Assembly: GCA_947388675.1 (NCBI GenBank)
Contig: CANDRW010000018.1
Location: 1 to 38,287, forward strand
Length of the DNA: 38,287 nt
Direction of reading: 5' to 3'
Source of the DNA: an uncultured Clostridium sp.
GTDB taxonomy: Bacteria > Bacillota > Clostridia > TANB77 > CAG-508
Below the pieces are notes generated by a model. It was not told the origin of the DNA. It saw only the letters and a program-made list of their open reading frames with translations, and did no database searches. A program made the position numbers and the translations under genes. This document shows, piece after piece, positions 1 to 9,513 of this stretch. Position 1 is the first letter of the stretch. The number at the start of each line of letters is the position of its first letter.

Positions 1-75
1 TATACCTCCACTACGGACTTTCACCGATTAACTAAACAACATGCCCGTCGCACAAAGAAAAAGGGGTTAGAAATT

Positions 76-231
76 CTAACTCCTTTTATTCATTAGTACC
101 ATTTGTTTTGCAATATATTTGTCTAATAATTTACTTTGATGTAGTATTTTTTCAGGATCAGCATCTTGCTCAATTAGTTTTGAAAGTTTAGAACGATTCT
201 TAAAGATTAAAAGTCCAAGTTTAAAATCCAT
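76..231 (-). CDS. Spo0E-like aspartyl-phosphate phosphatase, 51 aa (MDFKLGLLIFKNRSKLSKLIEQDADPEKILHQSKLLDKYIAKQMVLMNKRS)
   Basis: Not in the ORF track (under 60 aa). Good SD (GGAGCTGATTTT-ATG). C-terminal S-K-L-L-D-K-Y-I resembles the Spo0E family S-x-x-L-D-x-x-I motif. Confidence 0.65.
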   Translation of the reverse strand: MDFKLGLLIFKNRSKLSKLIEQDADPEKILHQSKLLDKYIAKQMVLMNKRS

Positions 232-601
232 AAAATCAGCTCCTTTCATATATTATGTTAATTATATTGAATTTTTTTCAATATTTGTGTCGTAATTTGT
301 CGACCATAAGAAAAAAGTTAATTTTATAGCATAATTTGACAGTTTATGTTATGATAGTAAGTGAAAGATAAATAGTAAGTTATCTAGGTAATTGCGAAAC
401 TATTTCAAAAAACTGAATGTTGATTTATCAAGGAAAAATATACATGGACTAAAAAATAATGTAAATTTGTCTATTAATTATGAAAACTATATTTGGCTAA
501 AACGGAGGAAAAATATAACTTTCATAAAATTTGATATAGCAATATCAATGCTTTTGAGTTTCGCAAACGCCTAAGTGAGTTATCGAGTAGGAGGAAATGA
601 C

Positions 602-1048
602 TTGAAAACTTTAATTATTTTTGCTAGTAAGACACGAACAATAGAAAAATGCGCTAAAGAAATAAATAAACAGTTAAAATATTCTAAAATAGTAAATATA
701 TTAAATCAAAATGAAGACATAAACAGATATGATTTAATTGTTGTGGGTATTCCAATTAGAATTGGAATGATAGATAAAAAAATAAGAAAGTTTTTGATTA
801 ATAGTATTGAAATATAAAAATCAAAAAAGGTATCATATTTTATTTGTTGTGGATTTAATGAAAATTGGAAAAGTTATTATGAACAAAACATTCCAAAAGA
901 TTTCTTAGATACAGCCATTATTTATGATACTTTTGGTGAAGAAAAGGATAATTATTTATTTGAAGAAGAGATAGTATACCCAATGTCAAAGTATTTGAAC
1001 GAAATTGTAAAAATCATGTCTAAAAGGTTAAAAAATGCAAAACAATAA
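602..1048 (+). pseudogene. Flavodoxin-like protein interrupted by an in-frame TAA (815-817)
   Basis: LKTLIIFASKTRTIEKCAKEI...DLIVVGIPIRIG is flavodoxin-like; the same frame continues after the stop (KSKKVSYFICCGFNENW...MSKRLKNAKQ*) to 1048. TTG start after GGAGGAAATGAC. Confidence 0.65.
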
Positions 1049-1057
1049 GGATATAAG

Positions 1058-1093
1058 AGCACTTTAGATTGTTCCAAAGTGCTCTTATATTTT
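1058..1093. terminator. Bidirectional intrinsic terminator
   Basis: AAGAGCACTTTAGATTGTTCCAAAGTGCTCTT hairpin. Confidence 0.6.
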
Positions 1094-1424
1094 ATTCATA
1101 TTTTAAACGATAGTCTTCTATTTCGGTATAAAAATCATCATAACTCATAAACCATGAACCAATCTTTTTTTCAGTAAAATAGCTTTGTTTTTTCGAATCA
1201 ATTATTGCATGAAATGCTATCACTTTATATCCAATTCCATAATATACGGTTGTTCCTCCATCTAAATAAGACTCTCCTGTTATACAAAAGATAGGTAACT
1301 CGTTATTATGAACTCTTGCATTATCTATTATAAAAAATATGCAGGATAGTAATATAATTGCTACTATGATGGATAATAAAACTATTTTCTTGTTTTTTAA
1401 AATCATTATTTGTACTCCTCTCAT
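1092..1424 (-). CDS. Hypothetical single-pass membrane protein
   Basis: ORF with N-terminal hydrophobic helix (KKIVLLSIIVAIILLSCIFFII). Confidence 0.5.
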   Translation of the reverse strand: MRGVQIMILKNKKIVLLSIIVAIILLSCIFFIIDNARVHNNELPIFCITGESYLDGGTTVYYGIGYKVIAFHAIIDSKKQSYFTEKKIGSWFMSYDDFYTEIEDYRLKYE

Positions 1425-1476
1425 TCTCTAATGTCAATTATATCATTTCAAAGAAAAGAAGTCTACAAGGGGAGTA

Positions 1477-2697
1477 TTAAATTTCAGCAAAATAGCAATC
1501 CACTTCTACAAAGCCTGGTTGAACTTCATAAGTACTAAAAATTTTGTAATAATACTTATTTGTATCTACATCTAAATATAATTGAATTCTTTGCTCTATT
1601 ACATTATAGCTGCTATCTATTCCCTTTAAATGGCTAATTGCATCTTGCTTACAAGAGCGTACATCTATTAGTGATTTTGCTTTTAAAGGAGTATCATTTT
1701 TTAAAGTTATGGTTTTATTATTATCTGCAATAGATTCTACTTTATTATTATTCACAAAAACTACATAACCTAAATCAGTGTAAGCATTATTAATCATTCT
1801 AATAAAATCAATAATATAGAGACCTTCATCTTGATTTACTTCGTGTATTTGAATATTATACTCTTCTCCTTTAGAAAGAGGGTATTTAGAATTCATAAAA
1901 TTAGTTAAATTTTGAATGTCTTTATTAGTATTTGCAAAGTCTATATTTTCTGAGATATAGGATAAATTCGCATTATCATCATTATCTTCCTCGAGATCAC
2001 AAGCAGTCATAATGGCAGGAATATCAACAGAGTTTATTGTATTTGAAGAAGAACCATAAAATCCAATGTCTTTTACATTGTTATCTACAACTATAGCTGA
2101 ACTAGCCTTTACCATTGAATCCCAAATTGTATTTCCATTCTTTAAATTTTTAGTAAAGCGATTAAGCCAATTGTTCATAGTTCCAGCTTGAACAGATTTT
2201 CTCCATCCAAGAGTATTACGAGCACCTAATTCGTATGCTCTTACTGAAATACTATCTGCCATAGCAGAAGTATAGCAACCAGCAAAAGTCATCAATTTCA
2301 CATTTTTTAAATTGAATCTTGCTATACTTGCTTCGTATTTATTTGATAAACTTGATCCAGTTACGCCGTAAGTAGGAAACATCATTGATCGTCCATGTCC
2401 TTCAGCGCCGTGTCCAACTAAAAATATAACTTGGCTTTCCATGTATTTAGTTCCATCAGAAAATTTTCCATCTTCAAAAGTCGAACGATAAGGTGAAGTT
2501 AGACAAATAGAAGAATAACCCATAGATGAAAAATTATTGCTAGCGGTTTGAGCAGAGGTAGTGGTATCAATATTACCATCTTTCATTCCGACACAAAAAG
2601 CATGACCACTAGCAGCATATACTGAAGAAGTTGTACCAATGATGAGTGTTGAAAGTAAACCTAATGTTGCAAATTTTAAAAATTTTTTCTTTTTCAT
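1477..2697 (-). CDS. Secreted caspase-like (clan CD-type fold) protein
   Basis: Signal peptide (MKKKKFLKFATLGLLSTLIIGTTSSVYAA); hydrophobic-strand-plus-His motif VIFLVGHGAEGH and strand-plus-Cys motif LMTFAGCYTS, as in the His/Cys dyad of gingipain/CHAT/caspase-like families. Confidence 0.6.
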   Translation of the reverse strand: MKKKKFLKFATLGLLSTLIIGTTSSVYAASGHAFCVGMKDGNIDTTTSAQTASNNFSSMGYSSICLTSPYRSTFEDGKFSDGTKYMESQVIFLVGHGAEGHGRSMMFPTYGVTGSSLSNKYEASIARFNLKNVKLMTFAGCYTSAMADSISVRAYELGARNTLGWRKSVQAGTMNNWLNRFTKNLKNGNTIWDSMVKASSAIVVDNNVKDIGFYGSSSNTINSVDIPAIMTACDLEEDNDDNANLSYISENIDFANTNKDIQNLTNFMNSKYPLSKGEEYNIQIHEVNQDEGLYIIDFIRMINNAYTDLGYVVFVNNNKVESIADNNKTITLKNDTPLKAKSLIDVRSCKQDAISHLKGIDSSYNVIEQRIQLYLDVDTNKYYYKIFSTYEVQPGFVEVDCYFAEI

Positions 2698-3073
2698 AAA
2701 AGATCCTCCTTAATTAAATTGGTAGTGTAAACTTTATCACTAAAATTTGGGGCAAAGTATTGATATTAAATCATCTCTGCAAAAATATGTTATACCCCCT
2801 TAGACTAAATTAATTATGTATCCTCTTAACAAAAATATATGTGCTTTTAAAATTTTTTAAAGGCTAGGCGAAGCCTATTCATTTCAGCCTTTATTAAATT
2901 TTATAAAGCATATTATAATCAAGTTGGAGGATAAGTCTTAATCAACTTATGTCTACCATTTTTCATAGATTACTTTACACTACCATTGAATTTTGAATAT
3001 AGATATATCTCCCCCCTTTCTATTAATTTTAGTCTAATAATTATCTAGTAATTTTTTTATATCATATCAATAA

Positions 3074-3103
3074 GATAAAGTATATAAAAGGGGAAAAAAG
3101 GGA
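3074..3103 (-). promoter_or_regulatory. Phased 10-bp repeat array upstream of the caspase-like gene
   Basis: Minus strand: TCCCTTTTTT|CCCCTTTTAT|ATACTTTATC, followed by TATGAT-like -10. Confidence 0.45.
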
Positions 3104-3109
3104 AAAATT

Positions 3110-3826
3110 TTATGTTTTGCTTTTATTTAAAATTATTTTATGTATGGTTGTAATAAATAATTTTAAAGATGGAGTTTGATTGAAGGAGAAATACTGATGA
3201 ATCTTTTGACTGTCAGTATATTTAATCATAGACTTTATAGCTTTTTGCATAGACCACTTTACAGCTTGCGTATTTTTAATACCAAAAATTTTAGCTACTT
3301 GAGAGAAAAGGTCTTTTTCAATATTATTTAATAAATGAGAATCTTTATAAGCTAATAACAAACATTCGACTAAATATCGATAGCCAATACTACTTTTATT
3401 GAAATCAAAAACACTTAATTCTTTTTCAATTTCCTTTCGGAGAGTGTCAATATTTTTTTTAGAACAAATGTAATTGAGTTCACTTACTAAAATATTAACT
3501 GAAAAGGGTTTTATTAGTATTTTTTTTACATTGCTATTATCAAATATTCTGATATGATTTATTAGAGGAACTTCTCCAGAAATAATGATGACAGCGCAGT
3601 CTATATTTTTAGATTTTTCCAAGACGGCTAAACCATTTAATTTTGGCAATTTTAAATCAAGTAATAAAATATCTGGTTTTGTTTCTATTAGTTCTTTAAT
3701 TGCAGATTCTCCATCATTACAGATATCAATTTCTTTTATAAAATTTGAAAGATTTTGCTTCAATGTTTCATTTAAACTTTTTGCAAAATCAAAATTATCA
3801 TCAACAATTAAAAATTTATACTTCAT
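3110..3826 (-). CDS. Spo0A-like response regulator (receiver + Spo0A C-terminal-like domain)
   Basis: FLIVDDNFDF, PDILLLDLKLPKLNGL, ISGE, KPF receiver motifs; C-terminus IGYRYLVECLLLAYKDSHLLNNIEKDLFSQVAKIF...VKWSMQKAIKSM resembles Spo0A_C (KGYxYL...LLYPxIAKxxN...VERAIRHAIE). Confidence 0.85.
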   Translation of the reverse strand: MKYKFLIVDDNFDFAKSLNETLKQNLSNFIKEIDICNDGESAIKELIETKPDILLLDLKLPKLNGLAVLEKSKNIDCAVIIISGEVPLINHIRIFDNSNVKKILIKPFSVNILVSELNYICSKKNIDTLRKEIEKELSVFDFNKSSIGYRYLVECLLLAYKDSHLLNNIEKDLFSQVAKIFGIKNTQAVKWSMQKAIKSMIKYTDSQKIHQYFSFNQTPSLKLFITTIHKIILNKSKT

Positions 3827-4340
3827 ATGTTACTCCATAAAAAATAATCAGTTATAAGTACTATAATATAATTTTATCACTAAATCAACAAAAAAATTAA
3901 TATATAACAAAAAATGTAGAAAATTGATATAATGAAATATCTATTAAGCACTCATTACAAATAAGAGAATCTTTGACAATAGACTTAGAAAAGCTAAGAG
4001 AAAAATATAACATATCAATTTGCAAATTAGTAAATATGTCTATATATAATGCTATACAAGAACTAGAAAATAAATTATGTCGAATTTTGTTGATGACAAG
4101 AAAAAAGTTGAATTTATAGAATAATTAAGGATTTTATAATGTTATATATGCGAAAGACAAATAATAATTTGAAGGGAAGTGATTAGTTTGAAAAAATAGG
4201 AATGGGAATATCTTTGTTATTGCAACTATGTAGTACAGGTTTAGAAATAGTTACTCTAGCCAATTGGTATAGTAGGTTTAATAATTTTTTTCATAGGTGC
4301 AATGGGTTCAAAACAATAAATTTAGGAGTAAGATGAGCTT

Positions 4341-4532
4341 ATGAAAAAAGATAAAGTAGATAAAGGTTTTGAATTATTTTATAATAACTTATCATATCGA
4401 AGAAGGCTTATTAGAACACTTTGGCTTTTTCCAATAGAAATTGTAGTTTGAATAGTAATTACTTATATTAGCGTAATAGTTTTAATATTTTATTGGATAT
4501 GTTTTATAATTGTTGCAATAAAACAATTATAA
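4341..4532 (+). pseudogene. Small membrane protein remnant with in-frame TGA
   Basis: MKKDKVDKGFELFYNNLSYRRRLIRTLWLFPIEIVV*IVITYISVIVLIFYWICFIIVAIKQL*. Confidence 0.4.
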
Positions 4533-4607
4533 GATAATTATACTATGTAGAAAAATGAAACAAACAAATAAAGTTGTGGCTGAAAGATAATTGCTTTCTG
4601 TTATCTT

Positions 4608-4910
4608 TCAGCTTTCTTCTATACTATTTTGTAAATATTTTTGAATTTCCTTAATAGAATTTTTATGCGTATTTTTAGTTCTAATAATATCTATATCCTT
4701 TTCTTCCATAGCATCTGTAATTAGTTCCTTTATTCCTTGATTTTCCATTTTAAAAAATTCAAGAAATGCTACTTTGAAAACTAATTCTATATACTTGCTA
4801 TCTCCTATTCCATGATTTTCCTCTTTTATTTGTTTCACTATATTATTAAATACCGTTTTACCGTGCTTTTCAAAAAATAATTCACTAAAATTCATATCAA
4901 AAAAGTTCAT
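4608..4910 (-). CDS. Hypothetical protein, 100 aa
   Basis: ORF followed by a GCTGAAAGATAAC...GTTATCTTTCAGC-type hairpin (about 4576-4615). Confidence 0.45.
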   Translation of the reverse strand: MNFFDMNFSELFFEKHGKTVFNNIVKQIKEENHGIGDSKYIELVFKVAFLEFFKMENQGIKELITDAMEEKDIDIIRTKNTHKNSIKEIQKYLQNSIEES

Positions 4911-5208
4911 TTAATCATATCCTTTTTATATATAATAATATCATATTGTAATTAATTTTCTCTTTCTATTTTACCTTAAATATTTTTTGACATACTAAAA
5001 ATTTCAGAAATCGTTAATAAATCAATACAAAATTTTTTTTTAGTGCGTTTATTGAAATTAAGTTTTATTCTATGTAAAATGTAATTGTGTATAAGATTAT
5101 GTTATAGCTTTTATCTATAACTACCCATAAAGTTACTTTATGGCATAGCTGCTAAAGTTTTAGTTAGCAGTAGTACATCTACATTTTTAATGTAGCATAA
5201 ATTTGGGA

Positions 5209-5718
5209 TTATGGCAAAATAAATATATAGATTATTTGTTGTGCCTTAAAAAAGATAAGAAAGTAAAAGCAGAGCAGTTGTCCCCCTATACTCCTTGTAT
5301 ATATATTCGTAGACGAAATGTTTTCATGTCCTAACCAATCTCGTATATCTCTAATGTCTACTCCTTCAAGATGCAATAATATGGCAATACTATGGCTTAA
5401 ACCGTGTGGTGTTATTTGTTTTAATCCATTTCTTTGAATAATTTTGCGAAATCTTTCTGTAAAATAGTGTGGTTGTATTATATTTCCATTATCATGAACA
5501 AATAAGTAGCCATCACATTTATGATTGTAAGAGTTTCCAAAAATCTTTTTATTTTCCTCTATTCTTTCTAATTTTCTTATCGTAGCAACAAGTGCTACAA
5601 ATAAGGCAATAGCGAAAACAATTACCATTGCAATTTCACCAAATAGTCTATATATAAAACTTGTTTTAATAGCATACACATCATCGTCCTTCTTTCGCAA
5701 GAAAGCAACACAACACAC
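5209..5718 (-). pseudogene. Degraded tyrosine recombinase C-terminal remnant fused to an unrelated N-terminus
   Basis: GYLFVHDNGNIIQPHYFTERFRKII...ITPHGLSHSIAILLHLEGVDIRDIRDWLGHENISSTNIYTR matches an integrase C-terminus, but the catalytic HxLRH is HGLSH; no N-terminal integrase domain. Confidence 0.65.
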
Positions 5719-5814
5719 TCTGTTTTGCTCATCTCCTTGTAAAAAATTATACTATATTTATAGATTAATTTGCCCAACTTAGTAAAAAAACATCAGTTAT
5801 AGAGAATGTATTTA

Positions 5815-7110
5815 TTATTTATTATTTTTTCTTTTCTTTACTTCAACACCTAATTCTTCAAACTTTTCTGCAATAGATGGAGCATTAGCAGTTAATTTTT
5901 TTATTGATAAATCTTCTGCTTTATTATTCGCTAACCTTAAATTATTTTCACTAGACAATAAATTAGCTTTAATTTTTTGTAAATGATCTATAGATTTATC
6001 TATTTCTTCAATTGCTTTGACGAATTTTTCACTAGCCAATCTAAAGTTCTTTCCAAAAGCTTCTTTAAAATTATTCATATTTTCTTCAAAATTTGAAATA
6101 TCTATATTTTGATTTTGAATTTCAACTAATTGCCTCTTAGCCTCTAATGATTTTAGTGATGCCCCTCTCAAAATATTAATTATTGGAATAAAAGCTTGTG
6201 GTCTTATAACATACATTTTTTCATATTTATGTGATACATCTACTATTCCAGCATTATAAATTTCATTATCTTTTTCTAATAATGATACTAATACTGCATA
6301 TTCACAATTCTTTTCTCGTCTATCTTTGTCTAACTCTTTAAAAAAGTCCTCATTTTTATGTTTAGTTGCGGTTTCATCTGCCTCATTCTTCATTTCAAAC
6401 ATAATTGAAACATACTCAATACCATCTTCCGAATAATCTTTAAAGATAAAATCTCCTTTTGACCCTGTTTTTGCATCATTATCTTTTTCAAAATAAGCAT
6501 TACTTAAAACTGGTCTCAAATATGTATTATATTCAATATTACAATGTTGTTCTAAAGACTCTCCAATCATTTTAGTTGATAATTTCATTTTCATATCTTT
6601 ATACAATTGAATTTCTTGGTCCTTGCCTTTTAATTTACTTTCATAATTATCTTTTAACCCTTGCTCTTTTAATTGATACTCTTTTTCACTTAACTCTAAC
6701 TTGCTATTTAATTTGTTAATTTCATCCATTTTTTCTTGAACTATTTCTTTCAATTCTAACTTATGCTCAGAGTCTTTTTGCTTTAAATTGTTTTTTAATT
6801 GTTGAATTTCTTTATCTCTTTCAACTAATTCTTTGTCAAACTTTTTAGAAACTTCAAGTTCTTTTTTCTCTAAATCACTTTTTAACCTATCTATTTCCTT
6901 ATCTTTGCTTGATAAAGAAATATTGTTCTTTAAAGTTAAATCTTTTTCTAAAAGTTCAAGTTCGCTATTTTTTTCTTTAGAAAATTCTTTTTCTCTTCTT
7001 TCTAGTTCTTCTTCAAATTCATGATTACGAATCTGTTTTACAATAGAATCATAATCTTTCTCATCAATTTGAAAAATTTTACCACAACTAGGGCATTTGA
7101 TTTCATTCAT
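5815..7110 (-). CDS. DUF2130 domain-containing coiled-coil protein
   Basis: N-terminal zinc-ribbon-like start MNEIKCPSCGKIFQIDEKDYDSIVKQIRN, long coiled coil, then MFEMKNEADETATKHKNEDFFKELDKDRREKNCEYAVLVSLLE...YVIRPQAFIPIINILR. Confidence 0.85.
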   Translation of the reverse strand: MNEIKCPSCGKIFQIDEKDYDSIVKQIRNHEFEEELERREKEFSKEKNSELELLEKDLTLKNNISLSSKDKEIDRLKSDLEKKELEVSKKFDKELVERDKEIQQLKNNLKQKDSEHKLELKEIVQEKMDEINKLNSKLELSEKEYQLKEQGLKDNYESKLKGKDQEIQLYKDMKMKLSTKMIGESLEQHCNIEYNTYLRPVLSNAYFEKDNDAKTGSKGDFIFKDYSEDGIEYVSIMFEMKNEADETATKHKNEDFFKELDKDRREKNCEYAVLVSLLEKDNEIYNAGIVDVSHKYEKMYVIRPQAFIPIINILRGASLKSLEAKRQLVEIQNQNIDISNFEENMNNFKEAFGKNFRLASEKFVKAIEEIDKSIDHLQKIKANLLSSENNLRLANNKAEDLSIKKLTANAPSIAEKFEELGVEVKKRKNNK

Positions 7111-7201
7111 TAAAATTACCACCTTTTTATTTTTGATATTAAATGATGCAAAATAAATATTCACGATACCTAATTGAAATATTAGTAATGTTTTTCATTT
7201 T

Positions 7202-7969
7202 CTATTCTTCTCCTAAAAATCTATGCAATAACTGTTCTCTACATTTTTCTTCAAAAGTATCATCCAATGGCTCTAATTCTATTTTCTCTTCATACTTTCT
7301 CTCTAAAGCATATTGTATGATATAATCTGTGACATCTGGATTTTTAGATAATAGTGTTCCATGAATATAAGTTGCAATTACATTTTTTATCATAAAGCCT
7401 TCCTCTGTTGCACCAAAGGCATTGCCCTGTCCCTTTAATACTTTTCCAAAAGCACTTGCAACATCTTTCGTTTGACCTCCATGATTTTCATACCCAATTA
7501 CTTTTGTTTGTTTCCCATTTAGTTCTACTTGAATTACTACATTCCCAATACATCTTTTGCTTCTATCTTGAATAGCTTCTGTATAAAAATCAAAAATTTC
7601 TAAGCCTGGTATCATGTCTCCTTCCACGCCTTTGTAGTATTTGCCAAATAACTGATAAGAACCACAAACTAGTAAAAAGAATACACCTTGCTCTACTGCT
7701 TTTTTGATATCTTCTTTATACTGCATCATATCAACAGCTACTAATGCTTGTTCCTTGTCTGCTCCTCCACCTGAAAACACAATATCATAGTCACAGAAAT
7801 TTGGTGCTTGTCCGTCTAAATAGTGATGATCAATTTGAACTGTAATTCCTCTTTTTTCTGCACGATATTTTAAAGCTTGAATATTTCCCCTATCACCATA
7901 TAAATTTAGCATATCTGGATATAAGTATAAAATTCTAATTTCCTTCATCTTCTTCTCCTTATTTCTCAT
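7202..7969 (-). CDS. gatD: Lipid II isoglutaminyl synthase, glutaminase subunit GatD
   Basis: LYLYPDMLNLYGDRGNIQALKYRAEKRGI, VCGSYQLFGKYY, GYENHGGQT; overlaps the MurT-like gene. Confidence 0.9.
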   Translation of the reverse strand: MRNKEKKMKEIRILYLYPDMLNLYGDRGNIQALKYRAEKRGITVQIDHHYLDGQAPNFCDYDIVFSGGGADKEQALVAVDMMQYKEDIKKAVEQGVFFLLVCGSYQLFGKYYKGVEGDMIPGLEIFDFYTEAIQDRSKRCIGNVVIQVELNGKQTKVIGYENHGGQTKDVASAFGKVLKGQGNAFGATEEGFMIKNVIATYIHGTLLSKNPDVTDYIIQYALERKYEEKIELEPLDDTFEEKCREQLLHRFLGEE

Positions 7970-9290
7970 GAGCAGATTTGTAATCTAATATTTCTTTTCT
8001 AGTATTTTGAATTGCTGTATAGTTAGCAATAACATATTTTGTATTTTGTGTTTCATATAATTTGTCAACCGCTTCCTTAATACTAGTGCAGGGAATAATT
8101 TTCTCTGGTGGATACCCAGCTGTTTTAATTCTAATAGCTGCATCATAAGGACGCAAGCCCGCTGTAATTACTCGTTCTACATTTTCCAATTTTTCAAAGT
8201 CAATATCCCAAATCCAAGAAACATCTTTGCCATCTGGTACATTATCATTTAAAACAAACAATAATTCTTTTGGATTAGGATCTTTTTGCAAAAATCGCAA
8301 ACTAACATTAACACCTGTAGGATTTTTTGCTAAATTAATTGTTGTTTTGCTTTTGTTTACTTCTAATTTTTCTAATCTACCGTTATTTAATACAAATCTT
8401 TCAACTGTTTGCATTACTGATTCTTCTGGAATTTCATATAGTTTAGAAACAGATGTAGCCGCTGCTAAATCATAGAAAGCATATAAACTATCATATTGTG
8501 TTTTGTAATCGTTCTCTCCAATTTTAAAAGTCCCATTTTCCACATTAATTTGTGTTAACAATTGATAAATATCCTCTTTACCATAATGGCACTCTGGACA
8601 TTCAAACTTGCCCACATGAGCATATTGATAATATTCATATTGTAATTTTGTCCTACAAAATGGGCAATATGTTCCTTCAGCAGCTTCGTGCAATTCTTCC
8701 GTAGATTCGCTACACTTTTCTACTGAGTAAAAAAATACATGGCTATTTTTGGGATTTGCTTTAGAAAGTCTACTAACATTTGGATCATCTGCATTTAAAA
8801 TTAAATTTCCATTGTATGTTTCTAAAAACTTTTGAATTTTTAAAATAAGAGTTTCCACTTCTCCATTTCTATCTAATTGATCTCTAAAAAAATTTAAAAC
8901 TACTAAGCAGTCTAATGGAATTTTTTGATATAATACTGGTACATAACTTTCATCTGTCTCAAATACTAAATAGTCACTATCTATTTTTCCTGTTAAAGAA
9001 CTGTTTTTAATTAAAGCAGATAATATGCCTGTTTCCATATTATTTCCTTGTAAATTGCTAACTATCTTTTTTCCACTATCTTTTAATATTTGAGCAATAC
9101 AGTTATTAGTCATAGTCTTTCCATTTGTTCCTGTAACAGCAATCACTTTGCCTGTTATTTTGAAATAGTCTAAAATAGATTTGTCCCATTTTAAAGCTAA
9201 GTTTCCTGGCAAATTGCCTGCATTTTTTCCAAATATTCTTAATATCTTTGCAATTATTTTAGTTATAACAATAATCAAAAATTTCTTCAT
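7959..9290 (-). CDS. murT: Lipid II isoglutaminyl synthase subunit MurT (Mur ligase family)
   Basis: VTGTNGKTMTNNCIAQIL P-loop, four-Cys ribbon (CPFCRTKLQYEYYQYAHVGKFECPECHYG), DUF1727-like C-terminus; adjacent to GatD. Confidence 0.9.
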   Translation of the reverse strand: MKKFLIIVITKIIAKILRIFGKNAGNLPGNLALKWDKSILDYFKITGKVIAVTGTNGKTMTNNCIAQILKDSGKKIVSNLQGNNMETGILSALIKNSSLTGKIDSDYLVFETDESYVPVLYQKIPLDCLVVLNFFRDQLDRNGEVETLILKIQKFLETYNGNLILNADDPNVSRLSKANPKNSHVFFYSVEKCSESTEELHEAAEGTYCPFCRTKLQYEYYQYAHVGKFECPECHYGKEDIYQLLTQINVENGTFKIGENDYKTQYDSLYAFYDLAAATSVSKLYEIPEESVMQTVERFVLNNGRLEKLEVNKSKTTINLAKNPTGVNVSLRFLQKDPNPKELLFVLNDNVPDGKDVSWIWDIDFEKLENVERVITAGLRPYDAAIRIKTAGYPPEKIIPCTSIKEAVDKLYETQNTKYVIANYTAIQNTRKEILDYKSAHEK

Positions 9291-9513
9291 CTCTTAGTTG
9301 TTAGATTAACTAACGTTCCCCTTTCTTCTCGAAAGTCTAATTTACTGTTATTCTACTATATTCCCTTTTATTATTCAATACTTTCTATTTGAAAATTGAA
9401 TACTTTTCAAATAGAATTTTGTGCTTTTTCCTTAATAATTTCTTATTTTTTTGCATTTTTTTCCAAAAAGTGGTATAATAGTATTTATCCCTAATTTTAA
9501 GGAGGTTTTTGAT

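Noticed and set aside
336-355. TTGACA...TATGAT as a promoter
   Set aside because: Spacing is far too short (about 8 bp) for a sigma-A -35/-10 pair.
3585-3857. 90-aa plus ORF
   Set aside because: Antisense to RR1.
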